From Beta vulgaris subsp. vulgaris (Eukaryota; Streptophyta; Magnoliopsida; Caryophyllales; Amaranthaceae), in NCBI RefSeq assembly GCF_026745355.1, contig NC_079206.1, positions 8,469,531 to 8,533,530 of the forward strand: 64,000 nt of DNA. The letters are read 5' to 3'. The translations under genes and the position numbers were made by a program. Position 1 is the stretch's first letter. Each line of letters opens with the position of its first letter. This document shows positions 12,201 through 24,241 of this stretch, piece by piece. The notes below the pieces were generated by a model. That model made no database searches and was not told the DNA's origin. It saw only the letters and a program-made list of their open reading frames with translations.

Positions 12201-15058
12201 GAGGTGCCTGTTAGAATGATCCTGTGTTGATTTGGTCCAGGCTTTTATCAAAAAAAATTATTTTGACAGTCTTGATAATTTTCTCTTGCTGATTCTTTTG
12301 TTAACGCTTTTCTGCAGTGGTTGGTCCTAATGGTATTGGTAAGTCCACTATACTCAATCTGATTGCTGGGGAACTGCAGCCAAGCTCAGGAACTGTTTTC
12401 CGCTCAGCCAAGGTATGCTGTATGCACATTGGTGCAGTTTCTTATTGTTTTCCCTTGTTGCAACTAATTTCATCCTTGTTTTCTGGAGTGTGTAGCCATT
12501 GATTAGTAGTGGCATACGTAATTTATTCTGTAAATAAGATTTGTAGCAATTGCCTGTGCCAGTCCCTTGCTAGTTGCTCCTTTTCCAGAACTCTTTTAGT
12601 TTTGTATTGTCGTCATGTATGAAGCATTGCAGTTGGTTTCCTTTCTTCCTTTGAGACTGTGCTTATTGAGTACTACTGTCATTTCTACTGGATTCTCTCT
12701 TTCTATCCTATGAGGCCTGGAGGAACATGTGGGTGCATGGTTTCTCATTGTATGCTATACATGCAGGTCCGTATTGCTGTATTTAGTCAACACCATGTTG
12801 ATGGATTGGACCTGTCTTCTAATCCTCTTCTCTATATGATGCGCTGCTTCCCGGTAAGTTTTTCAACTTTCAAGAACAACATTCTACTTGTATATTACAT
12901 GAAAATGTCATTGAATTACATAAAGGTTATATTACGTGATTATTTTGTAAAGTTTATCTAACTTGGCAACTTGCCATTCCTTGCAATATGTCACGTGGTC
13001 AAAAACTAGAGCAAAATATTGGTTGTCGTGCTCCATGTTTTTTTTACAGTTTCTCTCAATTCTCAAAGCCGTTATGCATTTTGATTCAATAAAAATTACA
13101 TTTGATGAATTTCTAGGCTCATGTTGTAGTCCTATAATTGTTGAAAACCATCTCATTTCTTCAAAAGGTAGCAAGGTGCTCAAATGTACATGCCCAAGTA
13201 TTTGCTAAATGATAGTAAAAATCATATACCTGATTTACTAAAAGTGAACATATGATGTAACACCTGTAATGGCAGAATAAATTACTTACACAACTATGCC
13301 ACCATTGCGTTGATCGTGATGGCAGATGTGGCCATAATGTTCTTTTCGTGGCTACTTGTGTAATTGCTGTGACATTCTTATGTCTTGTGTTATGTTTTCC
13401 TTTGCATACTTTAATTAAAGGGTTTTACTTAACAACCCAAGTTTTCTATTTTTTTTTTAAAAAAACTTTTTCCAACTTACAATCAGCTTTTTGACACTCC
13501 CTCTGATACTTTTGGCAAATTTCCTTGGTTCTCCCCCAAATATAAGCTTGTAATCTTTTGGAAACAGTGGTAGTATTACTCAAGCCATGCTTGGGGTTAT
13601 ATTAATTTATTAAAGACTAATTTCTAATGCAGTTGTCCAATTATGTAGCAGATGTAGCATCTTTCTAATGCAGTTGTCTATGCTTGGGTTAGGAGGGATA
13701 TTTAGTATGGAAAGTCTGCTTTAGTAGCTTTTGCTTCTGTATATAAGAAAATTGACCAAAGGGTTCTTGATCCCCCCTTGTTTTTTTCCTTTCAGGGTGT
13801 GCCTGAACAGAAGTTGAGAGGTCATTTGGGTTCATTTGGCATAACTGGAAATCTTGCGCTCCAGCCTATGTACACTTTATCTGGTATGTTCCTTCTCAGC
13901 ACATCAATATGCTAGTGACTCTAATTGTCATGGAAACTAAGTTGGTCTTAGGTTCCAAAAGTGGAATTGTTGTCCATGTATCTTTTATTGAAATGTTTCT
14001 TGTTGGTCCTGCAATGTTGTATCATATAACAGGTGGACAAAAAAGCAGAGTAGCATTTGCAAAGATTACTTTCAAGAAGCCACATTTATTGTTGCTGGAC
14101 GAGCCATCAAATCATCTTGTAAGTCTGCCATTTTGATCTTTGTCCATAAAAAGTGTTGAACCATGGTGCGGGTGGCAGAGCCCGCAGAGGCCTCAAATAT
14201 ATCAAGTGGATGAATTTATGGTCTGTTACGAGATCTATTGCTCCATTGCCTATTCATTTTTTTGTGTAAATTCGTGTCAAAACCTTGGTAATAGTTGAAC
14301 CTTGATGAGGTAGCCGAGGCCTCAAATGAGCTAGGTGGATGAATTTATAGGATTTTTTAGTGCTTTATCGTCTAGTCAATCTCTGTGTAATTTATGTCAA
14401 AGCCTGGACAGTCAATTTCTCGGGTTATATTGGGGGGGGGGGGTTACATTGGATGGATTTGTTCTTGCTGTTTGCCAAATTGTTCTGTGTAATCATGCTT
14501 TTGATTTTAAGCAAAAGATTGGCAACCACATCACTAATGATTGTGCCTCAGTTGTACATAATGTCTAAAAGTCACCAAATTCATTATATCATTTTTCACC
14601 CTGATGTTTAAGGGAAATTTCTTGACTGTAAGCCATCAAAGCAAACATAGCAAAAACTTTGTATGTAGTTTGTAGATTTTTCATCTTTGTGGATTTGTCA
14701 TTTCATCTGAACTCGCTTTGGACAAAATATGATGTATTTGAACTGCAGGATTTGGATGCTGTGGAAGCACTTATTCAGGGTCTTGTTATGTTCCAAGGAG
14801 GAATACTGATGGTATCATCTTTTAACATTTAGCTGTAGCTACCATTTATTGTTTATGTTTATAACTAGAAGAGATACACAAACACGCACTCGCAGCAACT
14901 TTTTGACCGAACAAGTGATGTTTGTGTGTATGCAGGTCAGTCACGATGAACACTTAATATCGAACAGTGTGGATGAGCTGTGGGCAGTTTCTGATGGCAT
15001 AGTGACACCTTTCCGTGGAACTTTCCAAGATTATAAAAAATTACTTCATTCATCTTAA
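6264..15058 (+). CDS. ABCF3: ABC transporter F family member 3 (ABCF3/GCN-type), complete, 18 exons
   Basis: Eighteen exons join in frame to 717 codons: 6264-6467, 7152-7367, 7912-8104, 8251-8459, 8619-8777, 10016-10144, 10225-10326, 10445-10591, 10827-10889, 11134-11180, 11330-11389, 11668-11750, 12318-12412, 12767-12853, 13796-13883, 14033-14118, 14749-14811, 14936-15058. All introns are GT-AG. There are two ABC cassettes and no membrane segments. Cassette 1 has Walker A GRNGTGKT (residues 208-215), signature FSGGW (343-347), Walker B LLLLDEPT (363-370) and switch His397. Cassette 2 has GPNGIGKST (540-548), LSGGQ (626-630), LLLLDEPS (646-653) and SHDEH with His680. A helical linker with the FERTREEQ region lies between. 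Length and sequence match Arabidopsis ABCF3 (about 715 aa). ABCF proteins are soluble ATPases related to yeast Gcn20 and ribosome factors; a role in translation control is known for the family, inferred here. Confidence 0.97.
9737..9762. repeat. GT microsatellite in ABCF3 intron 5
   Basis: A run of GT dinucleotides, interrupted by one TA, follows a T tract. It lies in the long fifth intron (8778-10015). The rest of that intron shows only low-complexity sequence. Confidence 0.85.
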
Positions 15059-16222
15059 ATTGAGTCACTGATCTGTCATCAGAACACGAGCTTTTACATA
15101 GTGGGCATAGGTTATCGCAGGTTCGAAACTACAAAAATGTTTGATACTATGTCAAAACATGCCCTAAAGTACAATTTTTGTTCATGCTGGGTACTGTAGA
15201 ATGAAGTAATTATTATTACTATACTACAAGCACTGATAAGTTATCATTGGTCTCAAGGTAGGAGTCTTATTATGTAACAAGCAAACATATTGAATTTAAA
15301 GGAAGCATATTTATTTTCTTCACTGTGCTTAATGAACTCTGTTCAGAAACTTGTGCTAAGCATTAGCTTTAAATCTTTTTGATATTCATTAGCTTATGTG
15401 ATTACAAATTTGAATTACAACTGCCATATGGAAAAGTGGCGAAAGCTATTTGGTGTTTGTTGAACACTTGTGTGCAAATTTAACATAAGAGTTGAGAGAG
15501 TACTAGAGTAGGCAACTTCTTGTATGGTCACGTGGTACAGGACTACAGCTTCGGAGCTTCCTGTGTTTTTGTCTACTTCTCAGAAACTTCCACTTCCTGT
15601 GTAGATATGTGTCGGCACAAGTTCTTCTATGGGTCGCCTTGCTCCTTCCAACAAACAACCATGGCAATACATCTTCGAATAATGTAAAACTTTGATCTTC
15701 ATTCTTTTGGAACCTGATGTTTCGACACGCTCCTTTTTTTCGTAATCCTTAGATGCAAAAGCACATCTACTTTCCATCAATTCCCTTTTAAGTTGATAAA
15801 GTTTTGCTTCTTTTATCCTCTTGAAATTTCAAAATGGTTTACAAGTGCTAAATATGTGAGTTATGTACTTCTATAATAGTGTAAATCAGATTTTTATTGC
15901 GGGAACTGAAATTATTTCTACTGTACTTTTGTTTGATACTTCCACGGTATTATCATTATTACCTCTCACAATACTCTTTATTCGTTTCCCCAAAACATAC
16001 AAACCCTAGGCAAAACCCTAAGTATACCCGCCCTCTAGGAGGCTCACTGGTGGTTGACTGGCTGTCGGTGAGCTTTGCCCGTTTACCCTTGGCTTTAATT
16101 ATATCTTTCGTCGTTTCCTTCCCCGATTGTCTTGTAGCAGTTAAATCTAATTTCCTGCACAGGTTCCTTTCGCTCTCGTCGGCAAGTCGGTTGTTCTCTT
16201 CGCCGACAAGGTATATCCTTCC
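15059..16222. other. 3' flank of ABCF3 and spacer, no gene seen
   Basis: This holds the ABCF3 3' UTR and AT-rich spacer. From about 15990 the composition changes abruptly, with AAACCCTA-type motifs and CT-rich sequence as seen in plant 5' leaders. I could not attach a coding exon to it, so an unrecognised gene start or UTR remnant is possible. Confidence 0.45.
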
Positions 16223-16500
16223 CTTCCCCTGTAGCGGTCGTCGGACATCCCTTCCCCTGTAGCGGTCGTCGGACATCCCTTCCCCCTCCCTTGTTTAGGT
16301 TGTCCGTCGCCCCCCTCCCCCCGTGTTGCTTCGTTTTCCCCTCCCCCTCCCCTGGTGGTCGGGTTCCCCTTTCCCTCCATCCCCCTTAGTTTACGGGCTT
16401 CCCCTTCCCACCTCCCCCTAGTTTAGTGTCTTAGTGAGTCTCCCCTTCCCCATTCCCGGTTAGTGTGTTTGTTGGCTTCCCCTTCCCCTTCCAAGTTATT
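16223..16500. repeat. Pyrimidine-rich repeat block with a 28-bp tandem duplication
   Basis: Two exact 28-bp units (16223-16250 and 16251-16278, each starting CTTCCCCTGTAGCGG) are followed by a C/T-rich stretch. In it GGCTTCCCCTTCCC-like motifs recur about every 45 bases up to 16490. The complementary strand is purine and G rich. Open frames across it are low-complexity artefacts. Confidence 0.7.
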
Positions 16501-17515
16501 GTGTCGTTGTCCTTACTAAAGCCTAAGTGTCGGCTTTAGTTGTTTAATTCTTCACGTTACGTTGTTAGTTCTTAGTTGGGTTAGTATGAGTAAGTTGCCT
16601 GCTTACTCAATCTGCTTGATAAGTTTGTTACTTGCTGGAGGCAGTCCTTGTTTTCAAGGTGTTGAGCCTGGTCTGTATGGTTGGTCAGGGTTTCTGTTTT
16701 TGTTTTATGGAATTGAGCGTGGAAGTGCGTGGCAAAAGGTTTCATTGTTGGAGTTTGTTTTATCAGATTTTGGTAATTGGATAATTGCTTGAGATCTAAC
16801 AATGGTTAGATTTCAGTCTAGCTTGGTAATGATCTTATCAATCATTGCCTTGACAAATTGATGTTTGAAGGTGGCTCCCTAATTTGTTAATTGGGTTTAT
16901 AGCACGTCAACTAAGTTGAGCTTAGAAGCTCGTAAATGGGAATAGAAAAAATGCATATCAAGTTCGGAAAACAATACCAACCCGGAGCAACGCCCGAACC
17001 TAAATACTAGTTTTAAGACAATAACTAGTTCACTTTGTCGGTAGAGTTCCAACATCCAAGGAGGTGATACCTTGGACCTATAACATATTTTCTTGTCTCC
17101 CATATACCAAAAAGAAATAAGAAACACACCAGGAAAAGAAAAAAAACTAAAATTGACTAGATGTACTAGCATTCTTCATTGCTATTTGCTAACAATGGAT
17201 CTTGCTTGTATGTAAGGTGAGTATACACAAAAGACACAATATCACACCATCACAAAGTATATTCTACTGTAAAGAATTTCCTTACCAGAAAATATCTCCC
17301 ACTACTGCTATTCTTATATGACAAATTGAACCTCTAAATAGGCACAAACTACACATTTTTTTCTCGACAAACTTCAATTTACAGTTAGCAAAAATTACCC
17401 TTAAATGTATCCTGCCAAGCTACAAAATTACTGCCTAAGAAGCTGGACTGAACAGTGAACACTGGCCTGTATATCAGAAGCAAGTATATCAATGTGAGTG
17501 TACTTTACCCCAGTA

Positions 17516-17902
17516 CTAATCCACAATATTGTTGCTAAAGAGTTTAAACTGTTTCGCATCGAGAATCAACTTCCTGAAAGAAGAGATAGCGCCTAGAAGT
17601 CCAGCACCAGTGCAGATGATGATGATCGAAATGTTAACCAAGTAAACGGCTGATTTGTTTGATGGTTTATGAGTCATGTTGTAAAGAAGCATAGGAAGGA
17701 TGAAATCCAAGGGGTATGAACCAATTCCTACTACACTGCTGATGTCTCCAAAAAATGGGAGCATTGCCGCAAAAAATCCTCAAACTACCATGTATGCTGT
17801 ACGAACTATTATCCTTGGGATCAAGTTTCTCTTAGAGAACATTTTATGGTTTGGATCTGCTGATTTCTTCTCCATTATCTCAAATGCTACTTGAGAGTAA
17901 AC
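17516..17902 (-). pseudogene. GABA transporter 1-like last exon, truncated and with an in-frame stop
   Basis: On the minus strand a 129-codon exon runs from an acceptor (cag ending at 17903) to TAG at 17516-17518. It encodes the C-terminal part of an amino-acid/auxin-permease family protein closest to plant GAT1. It has the [16 protein letters not shown] start, a PFFGDI motif, a [12 protein letters not shown] membrane segment and an RKLILDA tail. A TGA codon interrupts the frame just before [12 protein letters not shown], where relatives have a coding residue. No upstream exons are found: the next minus-strand sequence is a copia remnant. The combination of a lone 3' exon and a stop indicates a dead fragment. 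Confidence 0.85.
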
Positions 17903-18068
17903 CTGTTCAAATGCTTAGTTTTAGTCAATCTGAAGCAACCTGTACTAGTATTTAGTTTCGTTCTTTTTACGAGGATCTAACTTCCTTTTGTACAAGTATC
18001 ACAAACACCATGGATAGTGAACTTAATAGTTGGTAAATCAATCACTAAGTATTTCCCATTTAGTTTGT

Positions 18069-18712
18069 TTAGTAGGGACAAGCTGGCAAGACCGCAACGC
18101 TTGTGCCACAATAGCAGATCTTCTTCAATCGCGCTTTTCTAGAAAGTGGTTTAGTCAATATGTCAGCTATTTGATTTTCAGTAGGACAAAATTCAACTTT
18201 TACAAGACCTTTTTCTACATTAACCTTAAGAATAATGATGCCTAATGTGTATATGCTTGACCCTTGAAAATGCAAATAACACTAGTAGTATCACAGTAGA
18301 TATAAACACACTTAAACTTTATACGAAAGTCTTTTACATGTTGCTTGATCCGAACAGCACGCAGCAGCAGCCACATACTCAACCTCTACAGTGGACAAAG
18401 CAACTCTATTTTGCTTCTTTGAACTCCATGAGACCAAGCTTATTCCTAGGTACTAAACAATGTCTGATGTGCTCTTGCTATTAACCAAGTCCCTAGCATA
18501 ATCCGCATCCGAATAACTTACAAAATCAAAAATATCATTTCGAGGATTCCTTTCAAATACCTAAGAATTCTCTTAGTTGTTATTAAGTGAGGTTCTTTAG
18601 GATTTGATTGGAATCGTGCACATAAACCAACACTAAAAGCAATATTTGGTCTACTTGCAATTAAGTAGTGTAAAGAATCAATCATATCTCTATATTGCTT
18701 CTCGTTACACAC
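18069..18712 (-). mobile_element. Ty1/copia retrotransposon remnant (RT end and RNase H)
   Basis: Minus-strand frames show the copia segment with YRDMIDSLHYL, RPNIAFSVG and ILRYLKG (18518-18712). Further on is the RNase H end with ENQIADILTKPL (18069-18275). The two are in different frames with degenerate DNA between. It is a decayed internal fragment without recognised LTRs, adjoining the GABA-transporter pseudo-exon. Confidence 0.85.
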
Positions 18713-19208
18713 TTACCATTTGAATGTTCATCTAACCTTGTTCTTGAATCTTTCACATGATTTTGGTATGAATATGTCTGTTCCTTTTTGTAACACCCCC
18801 AAATTACTCACTTTTAAATAAATAATTTAGTAATAATATTTGAGTAATTTAGGAGTATTACCGCCACGTGACTAACACGCTTTTGGCAATCGACTACTAA
18901 CTAACAAAATAACTTACAACAAAAGACTTTTAACCAAAAATAATAATACTTCTTTACTGATAAAAGTAAATATTGTCTCAAAACTCAATATAATTAAAAA
19001 CCCTAATCTAGGTGAAGATCCCCTTCCTATTATGCTCCCATGCACATCCAAAATTCACCTGCAAAAATGCTTACCAAAAAGGTAAACAGGGCAAAGCCAA
19101 ATAGGAAAAAAGGAAATACGCGTCAGTATAAAATTGAGTAAGAAATGTACTAGATAAGTAACACATTTGTTAGTTCATAACAATTTTTCATTTCGAAAAC
19201 TCCATCAT
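18713..19208. other. Spacer, possibly a decayed LTR start
   Basis: No gene is visible. The TGTAACACCCCC motif at about 18789 resembles the start of some plant LTRs, but I could not find a matching second copy in the window. Confidence 0.3.
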
Positions 19209-19402
19209 CAATAATTCAAGAATAACTCTTTAAGAATAAACTATTTTCAAACACTTAATAATAATTCAAGAATAACATTTTAAGAACAAACTCTTTCCAA
19301 ATTTGAATAATAATTCAAGAATAACCTTTAAGAACAAACTCTTTCCAAACACTTGAATAATAATTCAAGAATAACCTTTTAAGAACAAACTCTTTCCAAA
19401 CA
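19209..19402. repeat. Tandem repeat, ~50-58-bp unit, four copies
   Basis: Four successive units contain AATAATTCAAGAATAAC followed by TTTAAGAAYAAACTC and TTCCAAAC. Copies start near 19209, 19259, 19308 and 19362. Unit length varies slightly. Non-coding. Confidence 0.85.
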
Positions 19403-19865
19403 ACTTGGATTAAAAATAATCCTGAAAACAATTCCTCTTCTTATCTCCCCTTCTATTTTGCTAAGTGTGCACACCCCCAAGCTAGTCATCCCATGACGGA
19501 GCTATATCAAGGGGTAATTGTAATTGCCAACAAGTGGACTTTGAAGCTCTTGATATTAATCAAGCGGAAATAATAATAATATGACTTGTAAGTCATGAAA
19601 AACCTCCTTTCCTCATAAACTTATTCTTATACTTGAGCTTTCTCATAACCAACCAATAAGTAATTTACCACATGAACTTAATCATGACTGACCTATCATG
19701 AGCATAATATTTTTGAGTAAGAAATATGAAAATATTTTTCTTAAACCAAAGAAAATTGAAACTTGAATAAGAAATATAAAATTAGAATAGATAGGAAGAG
19801 AAAGAACAACTTTGAAATAAGAGAGTATGGATTCTTTAAAGTTTTTGTGTGAAAAAGATGGCTTA

Positions 19866-20792
19866 GGGCTTGTTCTCCCCAGCTTATTTTCAGTTCAGTT
19901 TATTTCAGTTCAGTTCAGCTTTAATAAGTTCAGTTCAGTTCAGCTCCAATAAGTTCAATTCAGCTCAGCTCAGCTCTTTTATAATCATTTTGTTAAATAT
20001 TATTATTATGTTGGTATAATTTATTTTACTAATTACTGTTATTATTATTATTATTATTATTATCATTATTATTATTATTTAAATATATATCATTACTATT
20101 AAGTATTATTATTGTTGTTGTTTCTATATATTATTTTGTTTATTATACCTTTACTCATTATTATTACTATTATTATTAGGAGGAACATGGTTTAGGTCAA
20201 AGCACAAATAAACCCACTTTTTTAGCCTATAAACCAATCAAATCGCGTCAAGACGTTTTATGATGTAATTTTCGCGGTCCAACCCAATCATTATTTTTGT
20301 TACTAATATTTTTATATTATTAAATCTAATTATTAAAATAGTAATATTAATTTACTTCTTAGATATTATTGTTATTATATATCATCAAGTATTAATATAT
20401 TAATACAAATAATATAAAATGATTATTATTAATTATCATTATTATCATTAATTATTATTATTATTATTAATTAATAATTATTAATATTATTTATTTATAA
20501 CTATCATTTAAAAATATCAAAAATACTATTATTATTATTCATTATTATTACTTATCATTATAATTATTATTTAATATTCATATTATTATTGTTTAAAATA
20601 TTATTTATATATTTATTACATTCAATTTCATTCGATTTAATTTAATTCAATTCAATTCAATTCAATTCAATTCAATTCAGTTCAGTTCAGTTCAGTTCAG
20701 TTCAGTTCAATTCAGTTCAGTTCAGTTCAGTTCAGCTCCAATAAGTTCAGTTCAGTTCAGTTCAGCTGTTTTATGCCGAAGAGAACATGCCC
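19866..20792. mobile_element. Harbinger-type MITE with TTCAG pentamer arrays, copy A (927 bp)
   Basis: The ends GGGCTTGTTCTC and GAGAACATGCCC are inverted copies. TTA is duplicated on both sides (19863-19865, 20793-20795), the 3-bp target of PIF/Harbinger elements. Next to each end lies an array of TTCAG pentamers (drifting to TTCAA at about 20640-20690), in the same orientation at both ends. The middle is (TTA)n-rich filler. There is no transposase. Copies B and C (33791 and 52593) share ends and pentamers. Confidence 0.9.
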
Positions 20793-20795
20793 TTA

Positions 20796-22385
20796 AGGTA
20801 TGCGGTATTTACAGGAGTAGAATATGTAGTACTTAATTTCAAAAATTAAATACTTTGTAACATTCACCATAAATTAGGAGATTAAACCAAGATTTGTAAC
20901 TTCCATCATAAATTTGGAAGTCATAGGAAAACAAAACTTCTTCCAATCACCATAAATCCCATAGGAATATATGGCCCCCAAATTTTTTTTTTTTTTTTGG
21001 TTTTCTGAATTTTTTGACTAGGATTTAATACCAAAAGCTTAACAAATCCAATTTTGGCGCCATATTCCCGCAAAAATAATTAAAAATCAGTGAAAATACT
21101 ATAATATCCTTTTCTTAAAATATTCATTTCAGAAAATAAATATAAAATTATTTAAATCAAAAATTCCGAGTTTAGACTGAACCGAACCGAAAATTCTGGT
21201 CCGACCCTAGTCTTTTCACAACCTTATAATTGTGTTATTGGCTTTTAGAGATGCTTCTTTAAGTTTTATTTATCCTGAGTTGCCTCTGCAGCCATAGGAA
21301 AAATATAGCGGATGCAATCGCGTTATTGCGGAAGAGTGTGCTTTGGTCCAGGATTGGACCGAAATCTGGAAATTCATCTTTCCTATTTTTTTATCCCATG
21401 TTGTGTCGCAACTCCATTTTCCAACAAAACACCAAAGTTTGTTACATATTAGGAGAAGAGGTTGTTATACAAGATGAAATAGTTATAATGTAATATGTTG
21501 TTGGATTTGTCTTAATGTATATTTTCAGAAAATCAAAATTTTATACTTTACTCTAATACATAATTAAAGATATTAGTAGTCAAAGTAGTGCATCGACAAG
21601 CGTTTTAGTCAACAATGTAGCATCTATTTTAAAACGGATGAAGTACAAAAAATGGAAGATGAAAAATGGTTCTATCAATCTAATGTGTTACCTGAAGATA
21701 TATTATAAAACTAACTGTTGAAAATGATGGGGAAAAATTTTGTACCTAGTGGGAGGAGTGTATCAAACAAGTTCGAACGAGATGTTAGTTACACAAGTGC
21801 TTCACTATCGGCTCAAGATTGTCTACCTCTTCACTAGTGTAGTATCTTAATCTATTTTTTTTTTGTAGATATTAGTTTTGATGATTCAAGTTGTAGATAT
21901 TTGGTTAACAAAGCTTCTGTATACATATTTGGTTATATGGTGCGAAATATTTGGTTCATCACTCACGAATTTCTTGAATATAGTGGTTATCAATTTAGTG
22001 GTGAATACATGACAGACTTTTTCCACACGCTTTTTGATATTCGATATGAATTTTTCCCAAAGTGTTTAAGTTTTGGTCCATTGAAAGGAGCAATCAGAAA
22101 ATTGTGTTTAGAGAATACAAATGTTAATCACTTGTAAGAATCATATTTTGTAACTACATTCATGATATCTGAACCGGTTAGATTTAAAGTACTGGGTAAT
22201 GAAATATCAGATCGAATAAACTTAAGAGTCGATTTTGAGGTTTCAAACTTTGTAAAGCTACTCGTTCGAAATTGGAGAAAGTTGTCAAATGCTTTGTTTT
22301 TGTCCCATCACGAGGTTCCATGGAGAAATGTGCTTAGTTTGACGAATATTAGTCCAGAACTTGGAGTCGTAGATGGACATAAATG
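20796..22385. other. Gene-poor stretch, no gene recognised
   Basis: AT-rich DNA. Open frames at 21901-22137 and 22162-22425 (78 and 87 codons) have no recognisable domain, so I do not call them genes. Confidence 0.5.
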
Positions 22386-22502
22386 GTCATATCTCACTTG
22401 TTTTTCATCGGAATCAAACTTTTGACCAGGCGCTGGAAAGCTATCGAGCAAAATTTTCATATCCAACTTGAATCTTACCAAAATATTAAGTATGTTGTGA
22501 AA

Positions 22503-23342
22503 CAGGGACGAGCCTATTAAGGGTTCTAGGTGGCACGTGCCCCACCAAAAAAAAAAATCGGATTCTTTTTACTTTTAACATCAAGCAGATTTTTTACAAT
22601 AGGTTAAAATTAAAACGCGCGTAATAATTACATATAATGCAACTTGGTCCAGTGGTTCTCTTAGTATCATGTAAATGCTCTTGCCGCGGCCCGCGGGTTC
22701 GATTCCCCTACACGCATTTTATGCTTTCTTTTTTTTTTACTTTTTTTTCCTTTTTTTTTTCCTTTTTTTCTTTTCTTTCATATTTGCTTAATACCTTTTG
22801 TTTTGTTTTGTTTTTTCTTTTTCTTTTACTTCTTACTCTTTCTCTTCACTATTTTAGCATTTTTTTTCTTCTTCATTCTTCTTCTTCATTTCATATTTTA
22901 AATAGTATCCATCTCCCTGAGTTCCAGCTCTAATTTTAACCATTTTTTTGTTTGTGATATAGCGATTACTTTTTCTTTCCTTTACAAATAAATGCAAAAA
23001 TGGAGATAGTATTGAATACTTAATAATATTACCTCTCAAGGCGGGATGGAACCGCAGCCCTTTTTCGTGGGAATCCTGCTTACACTGAAACCAGATGTGG
23101 GAAGTCATCTTTAGGGCAAGCTGCATTTAGGTCTCTGAAGTCGACACACACTCGTACTTGTCTGTTCTGTTTTTCTTGCATACTGGCAAGATGTTCTAAA
23201 TAAAAGAAACTTGGGTTGGGAAATTGGATAATTTATTAAGGTTGTGAAAATTAAATTGTTGCATTGTTTTAAAATATGATATTATGATTTTTCTTTTGTA
23301 ATTTGGTGCCCCACCAAATTCGAAATCCTGGATCCGCCCCTG
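22503..23342. mobile_element. hAT-type non-autonomous element inside the foldback arm (840 bp)
   Basis: The ends CAGGGACG and CGCCCCTG are near-inverse. The flanks TTGTGAAA and CTGTGAGA match at 6 of 8 positions, fitting a decayed 8-bp hAT duplication. The uninterrupted right arm of the surrounding foldback supplies the empty site. Inside are homopyrimidine runs and a tRNA-like stretch at about 22643-22715. There is no transposase frame. Confidence 0.75.
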
Positions 23343-23492
23343 CTGTGAGATATGACCTTTTGAAATTGACCCTTATGCACAAACACTTATAAACAAATGG
23401 AGTTACTCTGATGAATAGATGGAGTTACTCTTATGACCAAATGGAGTTACTTGTATGAGTATGTGGTTAAATTTAGCAATAAAGGGTGTCAC

Positions 23493-24241
23493 TCCTATAA
23501 AGAAATGTGGTTACTCTTATAAGCAAATGCGGTTACTTTTATGAACCTTTGGGGTTAATCGTATGATTAAATGAGATTACTTGTATGATTTATTGAAGTT
23601 ATTTATATAAATAAATGAGGTTACTAGTATGAATTAACCGGGTACTCATAAGATTAAATGAGTTTACTCATAGATTAAATGACATTACTAGTATGAATTA
23701 ATTGGGTTACTCATATGATCATAAAAATGGGGTTACTCATATAATAAAATGGGATTACTTTTGTGAACATGTTAGGGTTACTTGATCAAATAGGGTCATT
23801 ATATGATTAAATAAGGTTAATATTGTGAACTAATGAGGTTACTCGTATGAAAAAACGAAGTTAGTTTTGTGAACAAATGAGGTTACTCATTTGAATAAAT
23901 GAGGTTATTAATCAGTTTACTTTTATGAATGAATGAAGTTACTCATTTGAATAAATGCAGTTACTTTTGTGAACCTTTAGGGTTACTCGTAAGATTAAAT
24001 GAGGTTACTCGCCTGATTTATTGAAGTTACTTGTATAAATGAACGAGGTTACTAGTATGAATTAATTGAGTTATTCATAAGGTTAAACGAGGTTACTCAT
24101 AGATTAAATGACATTACTAGTATCGAGTTACTCATATGATAAAAATGGGGTTACTCATATGATAAAAATAGGGTTACTCATATAATAAAATGGGGTTACT
24201 TTTGTGAACAATTGTGAGGAAGATGGATGAGTAACCCCAAT
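23493..24241. repeat. Degenerate GTTACT minisatellite
   Basis: About 25 imperfect units of 24-28 bases follow the pattern ATGAGGTTACTCRTATGATTAA, all in the same orientation. It forms the loop of the foldback element and continues slightly into both arms. Non-coding, with stops in every frame. Confidence 0.85.

Noticed and set aside
15897..16380. Frames of 77-121 codons on both strands
   Set aside because: They lie in the CT-rich and 28-bp repeat region on opposite strands with low-complexity translations and no conserved motif.
22643..22715. Functional tRNA gene
   Set aside because: The B-box-like GGTTCGATTCCCC is good, but the acceptor and D arms do not pair convincingly and it lies inside a transposon.
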